A stretch of DNA of 64,000 nt from SABY01 sp964523795 (GTDB lineage: Bacteria; Bacteroidota; Bacteroidia; Bacteroidales; 4484-276): positions 1-64,000 of the forward strand of contig CAZGAO010000013.1 of assembly GCA_964523795.1 (NCBI GenBank). The letters are read 5' to 3'. The position numbers and the translations under genes are program-made. Below, one piece after another: positions 24,807 to 33,391 of this stretch (within the stretch, counting starts at the first letter, position 1; each line of letters begins with the position of its first letter). The notes beneath the pieces were generated by a model, which made no database searches, was not told the DNA's origin, and saw nothing but the letters and a program-made list of their open reading frames with translations.

Positions 24807-25402
24807 AAGTTTTAAGGCTTATCCTTTTTTTAAGTTTATTTGTGGCTCAGGCTGCTTTGGCTCAAAGCGAGGGCTTTGCTGTAAAAACATCCTTGGAATT
24901 TTTAAATAATCTTCAGAAAAACGATTTTGCTGCCAACCGACAATATATGGCTTCCTTGTATGCCAATGATGATTTTGAAAAGAAATTGCAACAATCGTGG
25001 GATTATCAGTTGCAGCAATTGGGAGATTATCAAAACCTAAAGAGTACGAAATATGATAATTTCAGGGACTACGAAATTGTTTATCTCACTTGCGAATTTG
25101 CCAAATCGAATTACACCCTAAAATTTGTTTTCAACAACAAACAGCAAATCACCGATGTATATTTTATTCCCTACCCGCCGCTCATTGCTGCCGGCGACTT
25201 AACCACGCTTTGGATCATCCTCTTTATCATTTTTTGGGAGTTGGCCTGGAAAGCGATGGGGCTTTGGAAAGCTGGCAAAAACCGCCAACTGGTCTGGTTT
25301 GTTAGTATTTTTATCCTGCCAACGTTTGGCATCCTGCCTATTGTTTATTCGCTGTTTATTTCGGAAAAAACAGGGAAGGGCGCGCGTAGAGAAAATTCAT
25401 GA
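24803..25402 (+). CDS. Exported protein with C-terminal PLDc_N-like membrane hairpin
   Basis: The start is the ATG at 24803-24805, overlapping the TGA of the glycosyltransferase gene; it gives 199 residues with a clean signal peptide (cut near ALAQSEG, residue 20). A longer reading would run through the upstream gene. Residues about 22-125 form a small alpha/beta domain resembling DUF3887-type folds (DFAANRQYMASLYAND). The C-terminus has two membrane helices, about 135-155 and 168-188, with ending SLFI, like the N-terminal domain of cardiolipin synthases. Function unknown. Coupling to the glycosyltransferase suggests an envelope role. Confidence 0.7.
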   Translation: MKVLRLILFLSLFVAQAALAQSEGFAVKTSLEFLNNLQKNDFAANRQYMASLYANDDFEKKLQQSWDYQLQQLGDYQNLKSTKYDNFRDYEIVYLTCEFAKSNYTLKFVFNNKQQITDVYFIPYPPLIAAGDLTTLWIILFIIFWELAWKAMGLWKAGKNRQLVWFVSIFILPTFGILPIVYSLFISEKTGKGARRENS

Positions 25403-25444
25403 ATTTTCTCGTTGTAATGATGGAGAAAATTCATGAATTTTCTC
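25389..25444. repeat. Two 22-bp perfect palindromes in tandem
   Basis: The palindrome with core TTCATGAA occurs at 25389-25410 and again, identical, at 25423-25444, with 12 bp between. The first overlaps the last codons of the exported-protein gene; both lie before the convergent fabI stop at 25484. Confidence 0.8.
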
Positions 25445-25483
25445 AACGGAATGTAACGTAACGCAATGTTGCGTTTCGTTTCG

Positions 25484-26359
25484 TTAATCCAAAATCCCCA
25501 AATCTATATCGATATCCTCGGGTTCGGGGCAATCCTTACATTCCAGGCTGCGGTTGTACATTTGCATAGCGCGGTAGCTCATACCCATGCTCGAAAATCC
25601 GCCATCGTGATACAGGTTTTGCATGGTTACCTTTTTGGTGAGGTCGCTAAAAAGGGTAACGCAATAGTCGGCGCACTCTTCGCTGGAGGCATTGCCCAGT
25701 GGCGACATACGTTCGGTAAAATCCATCAGCCCATCGATACCTTTAACGCCGCTACCAGCCGTTGTTTTGGTGGGCGATTGCGAAATAGTGTTCACACGGA
25801 TCTTGCGCTCGCGGCCATATATGTATCCAAAGCTGCGACCAATCGATTCGAGCAGAGCCTTGGCATCGGCCATATCGTTGTAGCGATAAAGCGTGCGCTG
25901 CGCTGCCACGTACGACAATCCTACCACAGAGCCCCATTCGTTGATGGCATCCTGCTTATAGGCTATCTGCAAAACCTTGTGAAAGGAAACCGCAGAGATA
26001 TCAAGGGTTTTCATCAGGAAGTTATAATTAAGATCGTTGTAGGGTTTGCCCTTACGCACGTTCATCGACATGCCAATGGAATGAAGGATGAAATCGATTT
26101 TGCCACCGAAGTGCTCCATGGTTTTTTTTATCAGTTCTTCCAGATCTTTTTCACTGGTAGCATCAGCAGGAATAATCAGCGAGCCTGTTCTTTCGGCCAG
26201 CTCATCCAGCGCACCAAAACGCAGGGCTACGGGCGTGTTGGTCAGCACAAATTCTGCCCCTTCTTCGTGGGCTTTCTCGGCTACTTTCCAGGCTATTGAT
26301 AAATCGTTAAGTGCCCCGAAGATGATTCCCTTTTTTCCTTTTAATAAATTATAAGCCAT
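25484..26359 (-). CDS. fabI: Enoyl-ACP reductase (NADH)
   Basis: This 291-residue short-chain dehydrogenase-fold enzyme reduces the enoyl-ACP double bond in fatty-acid elongation. The FabI-type cofactor loop GALNDLSIAWKVAE (15-28) and the catalytic pair Y160 and K167 (YRYNDMADAKALLES) are present. The SISYVAAQ-like strand and the substrate loop around RVNTISQSPTKTTAGSGVKG are conserved. A C-terminal tail of about 25 residues with LECKDCPEPEDIDIDLG is longer than in E. coli FabI. It is a single gene, convergent with the exported protein. Confidence 0.94.
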   Translation of the reverse strand: MAYNLLKGKKGIIFGALNDLSIAWKVAEKAHEEGAEFVLTNTPVALRFGALDELAERTGSLIIPADATSEKDLEELIKKTMEHFGGKIDFILHSIGMSMNVRKGKPYNDLNYNFLMKTLDISAVSFHKVLQIAYKQDAINEWGSVVGLSYVAAQRTLYRYNDMADAKALLESIGRSFGYIYGRERKIRVNTISQSPTKTTAGSGVKGIDGLMDFTERMSPLGNASSEECADYCVTLFSDLTKKVTMQNLYHDGGFSSMGMSYRAMQMYNRSLECKDCPEPEDIDIDLGILD

Positions 26360-26520
26360 GTCTTTTCTTAATTTAGATTTGATTTAAACAGCGACAAAAT
26401 TACAATTATTATTATAGCTGAATAATTCGATTTACAAAACCGGGAAAACATAAAGGATTGAAAATTTATCAGTTCGACCAGCTCGACAAGCTTACTGGCC
26501 GTGCCTACTGCTTACTAATT

Positions 26521-26720
26521 AGTGTCTGTCCATAAAGTCGTAGTTTTTGAATTGCCCCGGGTTTTAACCCGGGGAAAATGATTTTGAAGATGAAAGCCCC
26601 TCGATTTCGCCACGCCTATGGCGTGGCGAAATCGAGGGGCTTTCATCCTTCTCATTCAATCCCCGCCCTAAAGGGCGAGGCAATTCAGAAATCAAATAAC
26701 TTACTTTAAAGACAAACACT
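26521..26720. repeat. Three-hairpin MITE-like element, family A copy A3 (best copy)
   Basis: The ends AGTGTCTGTCCATAAAGT (26521-26538) and ACTTTAAAGACAAACACT (26703-26720) are terminal inverted repeats. The central hairpin has 28-bp perfect arms, 26589-26616 and 26620-26647, with loop TAT. Flanking hairpins with CCCCGGG and CGCCCTAAAGGGCG complete the set, bracketed by GAATTGCC and GGCAATTC. Confidence 0.85.
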
Positions 26721-26743
26721 AATTACTGCTTACTAATTACTAC

Positions 26744-26775
26744 CTACTGCCCACTGCTCACTGCCCACTGCTCAC
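26744..26775. repeat. Short tandem repeat downstream of recN
   Basis: ACTGCCCACTGCTC occurs twice in direct succession, followed by a third degenerate unit, ending just before the recN stop. Confidence 0.6.
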
Positions 26776-26785
26776 TGCCGCCTGC

Positions 26786-28441
26786 CTACTTCCTCATCAA
26801 CTCCTCAGCGGTTTTTATGGCGGAGCTGCTCACCGTAGTATCCGATAGCATTTTGGCAATTTCGATAATGCGCTGCTCCTGGTTTAGAATGTTAACGTGG
26901 GTAATGGTTTCCTCGGCATCCTGGTCTTTGGATACCAGGTAGTGATTTTGTCCGCGTGCGGCAATCTGCGGCAGATGAGTGATGGCGATGATTTGTAAGT
27001 CCTTCCCCATTTGCTGCATAATAGCGGCCATCTTAGCAGCTACCTCGCCCGAAACGCCACTGTCGATTTCATCGAAAATAATGGTGGAAACCAGATTTTT
27101 AACCGCCACCTGCGCTTTAATGGCAAGCATCAGGCGCGAAAGCTCACCACCGGAAGCAATCTTTGACATCTCGAGCATTTCGCTGTTTTTGTTGGCATTA
27201 AACAAAAAATTGACCCGGTCGATGCCATTTTCGGCAGGTTGATCCAGCTTATCAAAATGTATCTTCACCTGGGCGTGCGGCATCCCAATTTGCGCAATAG
27301 TTTTCGCAATATTTGCTGCCAGTTCGCATACATGTTTTTTACGAATTCCCGAGAGCTGTTCTGCCACCTTTGATAAAGCACTCAGGTGGGCATCGCATTG
27401 TTTTTCCAACTTAGCTATTTCGTGGGCGAGCGATGAATAATCTTGTATTTTTTGCGCGTAGTCTTCTTGTATTTTCAAAAGTTCATCAATGCTGCTCACT
27501 TTATGCTTTTGCTGAAGCCTATAAATCAAATTGATGCGCTCGTTGAGGTCTTCGGTGCGCGAGGGGTTTACCTCGATGTGTTCATCTATTTTATTGATTT
27601 CGGATGAAATATCGTTCAAATCGAGGTAGTTGCTTTCGATGCGCTGATATATTGCCGCTAGTTCCTGCGACATTTTAGCCAGGGGTTTTAATTCGGCAAT
27701 AAGCTCCCCAAACTGTGCATTAAGCCCGTGCTCACGATCCATCGTCTGGGCTGCGTTGAACAGATGACTTTTGATTTCTTCGGCATGTTCGAGTATGGCG
27801 AGCTCTTCCTCCGTTTCTTCTTGTTCTCCTGATCTAAGTTGCGCTTTTTCGAGTTCTTCGTGTTGGAAAATCAAAAAATCCTGTTCGCCAGCCTTTGTCC
27901 TTTCGGTTTCTTTATAATCCTTCAGCTCAGCCTGAAGCTTTTTGTAGGCGAAAAAACTTCCCTTATATTCTGATAAGAGGGCGGCATTTTTACAAAAATT
28001 ATCCACCACCGCAAGCTGGAAGGCATTGTCGTGGATAAGGGCTGTGCTGTTTTGCGAATGCAGATCGACCAGTTGGGAGGCAAGCTCGCGCAGTTGGTTC
28101 AGGGCAACCGGAGTATCGTTGATAAAGGCCCGCGATTTTCCTGAGGGCAATATTTCGCGCCGCAGGATGGTAGTTGCCGGATCGAAGTCAAGATTGTTTT
28201 GTGTGAAAAAATCTTCGTAGCTATTTCGTTGGGTATCAAAAATACCTTCTACAATGCACTTTTCTGATTTATTTTTTAATGCCTGCAAATCGGCACGCTG
28301 CCCTAAGATTAATGATAAGGCCCCCAGGATGATGGATTTGCCAGCTCCTGTTTCGCCTGTTATCACCGAAAAGCCATCGAAGAACTTGGCTTCGAGACCT
28401 TGGATGAGTGCGTAATTTTTTATGGTAAGATGCTTAAGCAC
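26786..28441 (-). CDS. recN: DNA repair protein RecN
   Basis: This 551-residue SMC-like ATPase is involved in double-strand break repair. Walker A GETGAGKS is at 29-36. A long coiled-coil interior runs from about 150 to 380. The signature SGGELSRLMLAIK and Walker B TIIFDEIDSGVSG lie in the C-terminal third, with ITHLPQIAA after. Start is GTG at 28439-28441. The order bamD-rpoZ-coaBC-porD-recN is common in the phylum. A separate promoter-like sequence lies in the 80-bp gap behind porD. Confidence 0.95.
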   Translation of the reverse strand: MLKHLTIKNYALIQGLEAKFFDGFSVITGETGAGKSIILGALSLILGQRADLQALKNKSEKCIVEGIFDTQRNSYEDFFTQNNLDFDPATTILRREILPSGKSRAFINDTPVALNQLRELASQLVDLHSQNSTALIHDNAFQLAVVDNFCKNAALLSEYKGSFFAYKKLQAELKDYKETERTKAGEQDFLIFQHEELEKAQLRSGEQEETEEELAILEHAEEIKSHLFNAAQTMDREHGLNAQFGELIAELKPLAKMSQELAAIYQRIESNYLDLNDISSEINKIDEHIEVNPSRTEDLNERINLIYRLQQKHKVSSIDELLKIQEDYAQKIQDYSSLAHEIAKLEKQCDAHLSALSKVAEQLSGIRKKHVCELAANIAKTIAQIGMPHAQVKIHFDKLDQPAENGIDRVNFLFNANKNSEMLEMSKIASGGELSRLMLAIKAQVAVKNLVSTIIFDEIDSGVSGEVAAKMAAIMQQMGKDLQIIAITHLPQIAARGQNHYLVSKDQDAEETITHVNILNQEQRIIEIAKMLSDTTVSSSAIKTAEELMRK

Positions 28442-28470
28442 GATCGTCTATTTTCTTTTTTAGTGCCCTG

Positions 28471-28499
28471 CAAAAGTATAGAAATCTGCTTTGCTGCAA
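28471..28499 (-). promoter_or_regulatory. Promoter-like sequence for recN
   Basis: On the minus strand TTG (28497-28499), 18 bp, TACTTTTG (28471-28478) fits the Bacteroidota pattern, about 30 bp before the recN start. Confidence 0.5.
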
Positions 28500-28521
28500 T
28501 CAGCTTATTGATAAAGACTGC

Positions 28522-29421
28522 TTAATTCTGGCTGATAATTTTTTGATAATCGTTGGCGTGGGAAGGATCGATCTCTTTGAGGATGTTTACGGCTTTGGTT
28601 TTGTCCATGGGGGCAGCATCCGAAAAGATGTTGATAAACTCATCGCGTTTGGCTTCCATAAACAGTTGCATGATAAAGAGCCGGGGCTTTTCGCGATGGG
28701 TGCGTTGCAATAGTTCGAGGGCTTCCATCACTCCCTGGCGCCCATTTTCTACATTGTCGTACATCAAATCAAGGCCGTTGCGATGAAACTGGTAGTTGGC
28801 CTTGCGGATGCTGCTATAAGATGAATTGGTTAGATTTTCGGCCAGCCAGTAACGATTTTTCATACTCTCGAAGGCCTTCCATCCTGATTCGCGGGCACTC
28901 TGAGCCATGTTAACAATGTTTTGAGCCTTTTCAAAATAAGGTGAGCCTCCCATCGACTGAAAGGAATCGAAATCCAGACCGAGAAAAATATAGATGTAAT
29001 AGGCAATAGTGGAGGTTAGGTTAGATGAAAAGGAGCTTTCGTTAAACTCGATGGCCTGGCCTTCCTGCCATTGAAACTGAAAATCGTCATCGATGTAATT
29101 GAGCACCGTCGAGTTGTAGGAAGTGCCGTAAATGGGTCGCTTCAGCACCAGGTTCATGCGCCCTTTAAACTCATCGGAGGAAAGTTCTTCCATGATGGTG
29201 ATACCGATAGTGCATTCGATACGCTCATCGAGGGTGTATGAATATTGCGTCCAGTGCCGCTCGTTTACAAACTCGTAAAGCCCCTTGCGCAGTTCGTTAA
29301 ATTTTTCGCGGTTGGTTTGTTGTATTTGGGGAGCTGATACTTGCACGGAGGCATTAAATTCCTGTGCTGATGCTCCTAGGGCAACGATGAGCGCGATAAT
29401 TAACGAAAGAAGTTTGGGCAT
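28522..29421 (-). CDS. porD: Type IX secretion system protein PorD (DUF4835 family)
   Basis: This 299-residue exported protein has a signal peptide (MPKLLSLIIALIVALGASAQ). The body, with FNASVQVSAPQIQQTNREKF, then RIECTIGITI, RPIYGTSYNST and a C-terminal MDKTKAVNILKEIDPSHA, matches the DUF4835 family now linked to the type IX secretion system. The length is normal. It lies 32 bp after coaBC. Its presence agrees with T9SS cargo domains elsewhere in the window. Its biochemical role in secretion is not defined, and the link is from family knowledge. Confidence 0.85.
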   Translation of the reverse strand: MPKLLSLIIALIVALGASAQEFNASVQVSAPQIQQTNREKFNELRKGLYEFVNERHWTQYSYTLDERIECTIGITIMEELSSDEFKGRMNLVLKRPIYGTSYNSTVLNYIDDDFQFQWQEGQAIEFNESSFSSNLTSTIAYYIYIFLGLDFDSFQSMGGSPYFEKAQNIVNMAQSARESGWKAFESMKNRYWLAENLTNSSYSSIRKANYQFHRNGLDLMYDNVENGRQGVMEALELLQRTHREKPRLFIMQLFMEAKRDEFINIFSDAAPMDKTKAVNILKEIDPSHANDYQKIISQN

Positions 29422-29453
29422 AATGTCAGTATTTTATTTGCAAAGCCTGGCTA

Positions 29454-30650
29454 TTACGCCAGTTCAGCTATTTTACTTAGGATATCGCCGGCCAGTTCTT
29501 TTTTCGATTTCAACGGATAATCAAAGCATCGGTGATTGTTGTCGATGATGGTAATTTTGTTGGTAACCGTACCAAAGCCTGCCCCGCTATCTCTGAGAGA
29601 ATTTAAAACGATAAGGTCTAGATTTTTATTATTGATTTTGACCTTGGCATTTTCGATTTCGTTTTCTGTTTCCAAGGCAAAGCCGATGAGCAATTGATTT
29701 TGCTTTTTTTGCTTGCCGAGGGTAGCCAGGATGTCAGCAGTAGGTCGCAGCTTTATGGTATCAAGAGGGGTACTTTTCTTTATTTTTTCCTGAGCTATGG
29801 TTTCGGGGCTAAAATCGGCAACTGCGGCTGACATAATTGTTATGTCTGCTTTGGCAAAGCGTGTTACCATGGCCTTCAGCATCTCTGCCGCCGATTCCAC
29901 ATCAATCCGTTTAATGTGCGTATCCGAGACTGTCAGGTGAGTTGGGCCTGCTACCAGAGTTACTTCGGCACCTCTTCGCGCTGCTTCTTCGGCCATCGAA
30001 AATCCCATAAGCCCTGACGAGAAGTTGCCGATAAATCGCACCGGGTCAATCTTTTCGTAGGTGGGGCCTGCCGAGATTAAAATCTTTTTGCCAGCCAAAT
30101 ACAATGCTTTAGCAAAGTAATCCTGGATAATGCCTAGGATAATTTCAGGCTCTTCCATGCGGCCTGCACCGCTAAGTCCGCTGGCCAGCTCGCCGGTTTG
30201 CGGAGCTATCAGCTTGTTGCCACGTTTTGTTAGTCGATCGATGTTTTCGTTTGTCGAGGGATGTTTAAACATATCCAAATCCATGGCAGGGGCAAAAAAT
30301 ACCGGGCACTTCGCCGAAAGGTAGGTGGTAAGCAAAAGATTATCCGCCAAGCCTGAGGCCATTTTGCTAAGTGTGGCTGCCGAAGCCGGAGCCACAATCA
30401 TCAAATCGGCCCAAATACCCATGTCCACATGGCTATGCCAGGTGCCGTCCTTTTCATCAAATGGAAAGGTGAGTGCCGGCTTCTTCGATAGGGTTGATAG
30501 AGTCAACGGCGTTACAAAGGCACGGGCATTTTCGGTGAGTATTACCTGCACCTCAGATCCTTCCTTTATCAGGAGGCGGACGAGCAAGGGGACTTTGTAT
30601 GCCGCAATGCTGCCGGTAATGCCGACAATGATTTTTTTGCCTTTTAGCAC
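29454..30650 (-). CDS. coaBC: Bifunctional phosphopantothenoylcysteine decarboxylase/synthetase
   Basis: I start the gene at GTG 30648-30650, one base after the TAA of rpoZ, giving 398 residues beginning MLKGKKIIVGITGSIAAYK; a longer reading would overlap rpoZ. The N-terminal CoaC half is an FMN flavoprotein and the C-terminal CoaB half ligates cysteine to phosphopantothenate in coenzyme A synthesis. GPTYEKIDPVRFIGNFSSGLMG marks the CoaB nucleotide site. Two CoaC residues differ from the E. coli type: PAMDLDMF in place of PxMNxxMW, and ELASGLSGAGRMEEP with Ser where the catalytic Cys is usual. I believe related Bacteroidota share this. Confidence 0.93.
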   Translation of the reverse strand: MLKGKKIIVGITGSIAAYKVPLLVRLLIKEGSEVQVILTENARAFVTPLTLSTLSKKPALTFPFDEKDGTWHSHVDMGIWADLMIVAPASAATLSKMASGLADNLLLTTYLSAKCPVFFAPAMDLDMFKHPSTNENIDRLTKRGNKLIAPQTGELASGLSGAGRMEEPEIILGIIQDYFAKALYLAGKKILISAGPTYEKIDPVRFIGNFSSGLMGFSMAEEAARRGAEVTLVAGPTHLTVSDTHIKRIDVESAAEMLKAMVTRFAKADITIMSAAVADFSPETIAQEKIKKSTPLDTIKLRPTADILATLGKQKKQNQLLIGFALETENEIENAKVKINNKNLDLIVLNSLRDSGAGFGTVTNKITIIDNNHRCFDYPLKSKKELAGDILSKIAELA

Positions 30651-30651
30651 C

Positions 30652-31005
30652 TTAGGCCAGAATGTCGGATGAAGGTTTGGTTTGCGCTTCCTTGGAAGGA
30701 TTTCGGTAATAAATCTGCTCATCGATAAACTCCTGAACGGCAAGCAGCGTAGGCTTGGGCAACTTTTCGTAGAAGCGTGCAATTTCTATTTGCTCACGGT
30801 TTTCAAAAATCTCTTCCAGATTATCGCTGGATGAAGCAAACTCCGAAATCTTTTTGTTGAGTTCTTCTTTCAATTCGAGCGAAATTTGGTTGGCTCGTTT
30901 CGAGAGCATAGCCACAGTTTCGTAAATGTTGCCGGTTACATTGTTAAAATCGTTCATTTTACGTGTAACCGCCGAGGTATCCGTTTTAACTTTCTTGTAG
31001 TCCAT
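30652..31005 (-). CDS. rpoZ: RNA polymerase omega/Rpb6-like subunit
   Basis: This 117-residue protein belongs to the Bacteroidota Rpb6-type omega family, which stabilises RNA polymerase assembly. NDFNNVTGNIYETVAMLSKRANQISLELKEELNKKISEF (19-57) contains the conserved region contacting the beta-prime subunit. The acidic, less conserved tail EIFENREQIEIARFYEKLPKPTLLAVQEFIDEQI is typical of the phylum. It is placed between bamD (14 bp) and coaBC (1 bp), on the same strand. Confidence 0.9.
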   Translation of the reverse strand: MDYKKVKTDTSAVTRKMNDFNNVTGNIYETVAMLSKRANQISLELKEELNKKISEFASSSDNLEEIFENREQIEIARFYEKLPKPTLLAVQEFIDEQIYYRNPSKEAQTKPSSDILA

Positions 31006-31019
31006 ATTGTTTCTTGTTT

Positions 31020-31832
31020 TTATAATTCTTCAAAATCAGCATTGCGCAGTTCCTCTTCTACTCTTTCGCGCATTTTTTCTGCATCTTTAATAAATACACT
31101 CTCGGGATATAATGCCACAAAATCGTAATAGGCTTTTACAGCATTGTCGAAGCGTTCCTGTTTCTTTTCCTCTATGCTCTTGATGGCGTAGTTATAATAC
31201 GCGGTAATAATTTTATATAGGATATCTTCTTTAAATTCGGTATCGGGAAATTCCTTTAGCATGTTTTGATACGAAATAATGGCAGCCCGATAATCTTCCA
31301 TTTTCAAATACAAATTGGCAATATTATAGGATTTTTTTTGCAGCTTATCTCTAAGTTCCACAATCAAATCAGTGGCCTCTTGTGCCTTTTCGCCATAAGG
31401 AAAACGGTTGATAAAAAGCTGAAATTCATCGATGGCTTCACGGGTAACGGTCTGGTCGAGACTGTATCGCGGGCTGTCCAGGTATTTGGTATAGGCCACC
31501 ATAAAGCTGGCTTCTTCGGCAAAGTCGCTCGAAGGGAAATTTACCGAGAATCGTTTAAAATAATAGCTGGCCATGATGTATTCGCGCTCGTAGTAGTAGG
31601 AATAAGCGTAATAGTAATACAGTTTTTCGGCCTTGCTTGTGCCACGGTAAACCGGGATGAGCTGCTCGAAAAGCTGAAGCGCGCGATAGTAGTCGCCACT
31701 TTCGTAATATTCTATTCCCTTTTCGTATTTAAGATCGTTGTCGGTGCCCTTGAGCAGTTTTTGATGCTTACTACACGAAGATACCACTACAATTAAGGAA
31801 ATCAATACGATAAAACCAATTTTTCTAAACAT
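31020..31832 (-). CDS. bamD: Outer-membrane assembly lipoprotein BamD
   Basis: The chosen ATG (31830-31832) gives 270 residues beginning MFRKIGF, with a lipoprotein signal ending VVSSC (C20). Upstream in-frame codons lack a signal peptide. TPR-like repeats follow: YESGDYYRALQLFEQLIPVYRGTSKAE, then ERFSVNFPSSDFAEEASFM and a third set near FPDTEFKEDILYKIITAYYNYA. BamD is the essential lipoprotein partner of BamA in inserting outer-membrane beta-barrels. It heads the operon through recN. A -7-like TACTTTTG sits just 6-13 bp upstream, so a nearly leaderless transcript is possible. Confidence 0.92.
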   Translation of the reverse strand: MFRKIGFIVLISLIVVVSSCSKHQKLLKGTDNDLKYEKGIEYYESGDYYRALQLFEQLIPVYRGTSKAEKLYYYYAYSYYYEREYIMASYYFKRFSVNFPSSDFAEEASFMVAYTKYLDSPRYSLDQTVTREAIDEFQLFINRFPYGEKAQEATDLIVELRDKLQKKSYNIANLYLKMEDYRAAIISYQNMLKEFPDTEFKEDILYKIITAYYNYAIKSIEEKKQERFDNAVKAYYDFVALYPESVFIKDAEKMRERVEEELRNADFEEL

Positions 31833-31970
31833 GGGCGCAAAAGTAATATTATTTAACGGATTGATTAACGGCAAACTCTTGCAAAAATTTTCATGTTTAC
31901 AGTTTATTACTTTTAATAATGATTGTTTGCAATTCGAGGCCATTGCAAGTGATTATCAATAGAATTGTTA

Positions 31971-31978
31971 TAATTTTG
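31971..31978 (+). promoter_or_regulatory. -7 box (TAATTTTG) upstream of the alpha-oxoamine synthase
   Basis: It matches TAnnTTTG and lies 44 bp before the start codon; the -33 region is poor. Confidence 0.35.
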
Positions 31979-32021
31979 CGCCTTCGATAAAAATATAGTA
32001 TTAATATTAAAACAAAACGTA

Positions 32022-33278
32022 ATGGATATTTTCGACAAGTTTAAAAATATGGGTCCCCTGGGGCAGTATAATCGTAAAGCCTTTGGCTATTTTATGTTCC
32101 CAAAATTGGAAGGTGAGTTGGGGCCGCGGATGCGTTTTATGGGTAAGGAAATGTTGGTATGGTCGGTGAATAATTATCTGGGACTGGGCAATCATCCCGA
32201 GGTGCGCGAAGCCGATGCTCAGGCCGCCAAAGACTGGGGCTTGGCTTATCCGATGGGTGCACGCATGATGTCGGGGCACACCAGCTACCACGAAAAACTT
32301 GAGCGAGAACTGGCCGATTACGAGAAAAAAGAAGATGCTTACCTGCTCAATTATGGCTATCAGGGCATGGTGTCAATAATCGAATCGCTGGTAAGCCGGC
32401 GCGATGTGATTGTTTACGACTCCGAAGCTCATGCCTGCATCATCGATGGCTGCCGCCTGCATTTTGGGAAACGCTTTGTATATCCGCACAACGACATGGC
32501 CAATCTTGAGAAGGAATTGCAGCGGGCTACAAAAATCACCGACCAAACCGGTGGAGGGATTCTGGTAATAACCGAAGGCGTTTATGGCATGTCGGGCGAC
32601 CTGGGTAATCTGAGAGATATTGCTGCTTTGAAAAAGAAATATAATTTCCGCATGTTGGTGGATGATGCCCACGGCTTTGGTACCATGGGAAAAACCGGCG
32701 CAGGTACCAGCGAGCATCTCGGCGTAATGGATGAGGTAGATGTGTATTTTGGAACTTTTGCCAAGGCTATGGCCGGCATTGGTGCCTTTGTGGCCAGCAA
32801 AAAAGAGGTGATCGAATATTTGCGCTACAATTTGCGCTCACAGGTTTTTGCTAAATCGCTGCCCATGCCTATGGTTATCGGTTCATTAAAACGTTTGGAA
32901 CTTATCCGTACCCGCCCCGAAATAAAAGCCAATCTCTGGAAAGTTGTAGATGCACTTCAGGATGGTTTACGCAAAAATGGCTTTAATCTGGGCAACACCC
33001 AATCGCCGGTAACACCCGTAATTCTCGAAGGTGGCGTACCCGAGGCCACACATATTACCTACGACCTGCGCGAAAACTATGGCATTTTCTGCTCTATCGT
33101 TGGCTATCCGGTGGTGCCCAAGGGAGTAATCCTGCTTCGCCTTATCCCAACATCAGAACATTCGCTTGATGATGTTGAATATACCATTAAAGCTTTCCAA
33201 AAGGTGAAAACTAAGTTGGATGCCGGCGAATATTCGTCCACCGAAATGGTTGATGCACAAAAATTTATGAAGGCTTAA
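32022..33278 (+). CDS. Alpha-oxoamine synthase, probably serine palmitoyltransferase
   Basis: This 418-residue fold type I PLP enzyme joins an amino acid to an acyl-CoA. The PLP-stacking H137 (DSEAHACI), the Asp-His pair in VDDAHGFG (D214/D215, H217) and the Schiff-base lysine K248 (FGTFAKAM) are intact. The N-terminal GPLGQYNRKAFGYF and GARMMSGHTSYHEKLE match the family. Bacteroidota serine palmitoyltransferase, which starts sphingolipid synthesis, is the most likely identity. Glycine C-acetyltransferase or 8-amino-7-oxononanoate synthase are alternatives. It is monocistronic, with a terminator directly after. Confidence 0.8.
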   Translation: MDIFDKFKNMGPLGQYNRKAFGYFMFPKLEGELGPRMRFMGKEMLVWSVNNYLGLGNHPEVREADAQAAKDWGLAYPMGARMMSGHTSYHEKLERELADYEKKEDAYLLNYGYQGMVSIIESLVSRRDVIVYDSEAHACIIDGCRLHFGKRFVYPHNDMANLEKELQRATKITDQTGGGILVITEGVYGMSGDLGNLRDIAALKKKYNFRMLVDDAHGFGTMGKTGAGTSEHLGVMDEVDVYFGTFAKAMAGIGAFVASKKEVIEYLRYNLRSQVFAKSLPMPMVIGSLKRLELIRTRPEIKANLWKVVDALQDGLRKNGFNLGNTQSPVTPVILEGGVPEATHITYDLRENYGIFCSIVGYPVVPKGVILLRLIPTSEHSLDDVEYTIKAFQKVKTKLDAGEYSSTEMVDAQKFMKA

Positions 33279-33300
33279 TGTGCCTGGCAAAATACCCATG

Positions 33301-33331
33301 ACCCATGTTTTTTTAACATGGGTTTTTTTTG
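33301..33331 (+). terminator. Intrinsic terminator after the alpha-oxoamine synthase
   Basis: ACCCATGTT (33301-33309) pairs with AACATGGGT (33315-33323), followed by a run of eight T. Confidence 0.85.
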
Positions 33332-33391
33332 CCTAAGGCAGATATATTCAAACTTGTTTATGCATATCTCACTTCACCTTAAAAAAATAAT

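Larger units (their letters stand above)
26360..26785. other. Gene-free stretch between fabI and recN
   Basis: Most of it is element A3 (26521-26720), flanked on both sides by TACTGCTTACTAATT and, on the recN side, by a short tandem repeat. No gene or terminator of the ordinary kind is visible. Confidence 0.7.
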
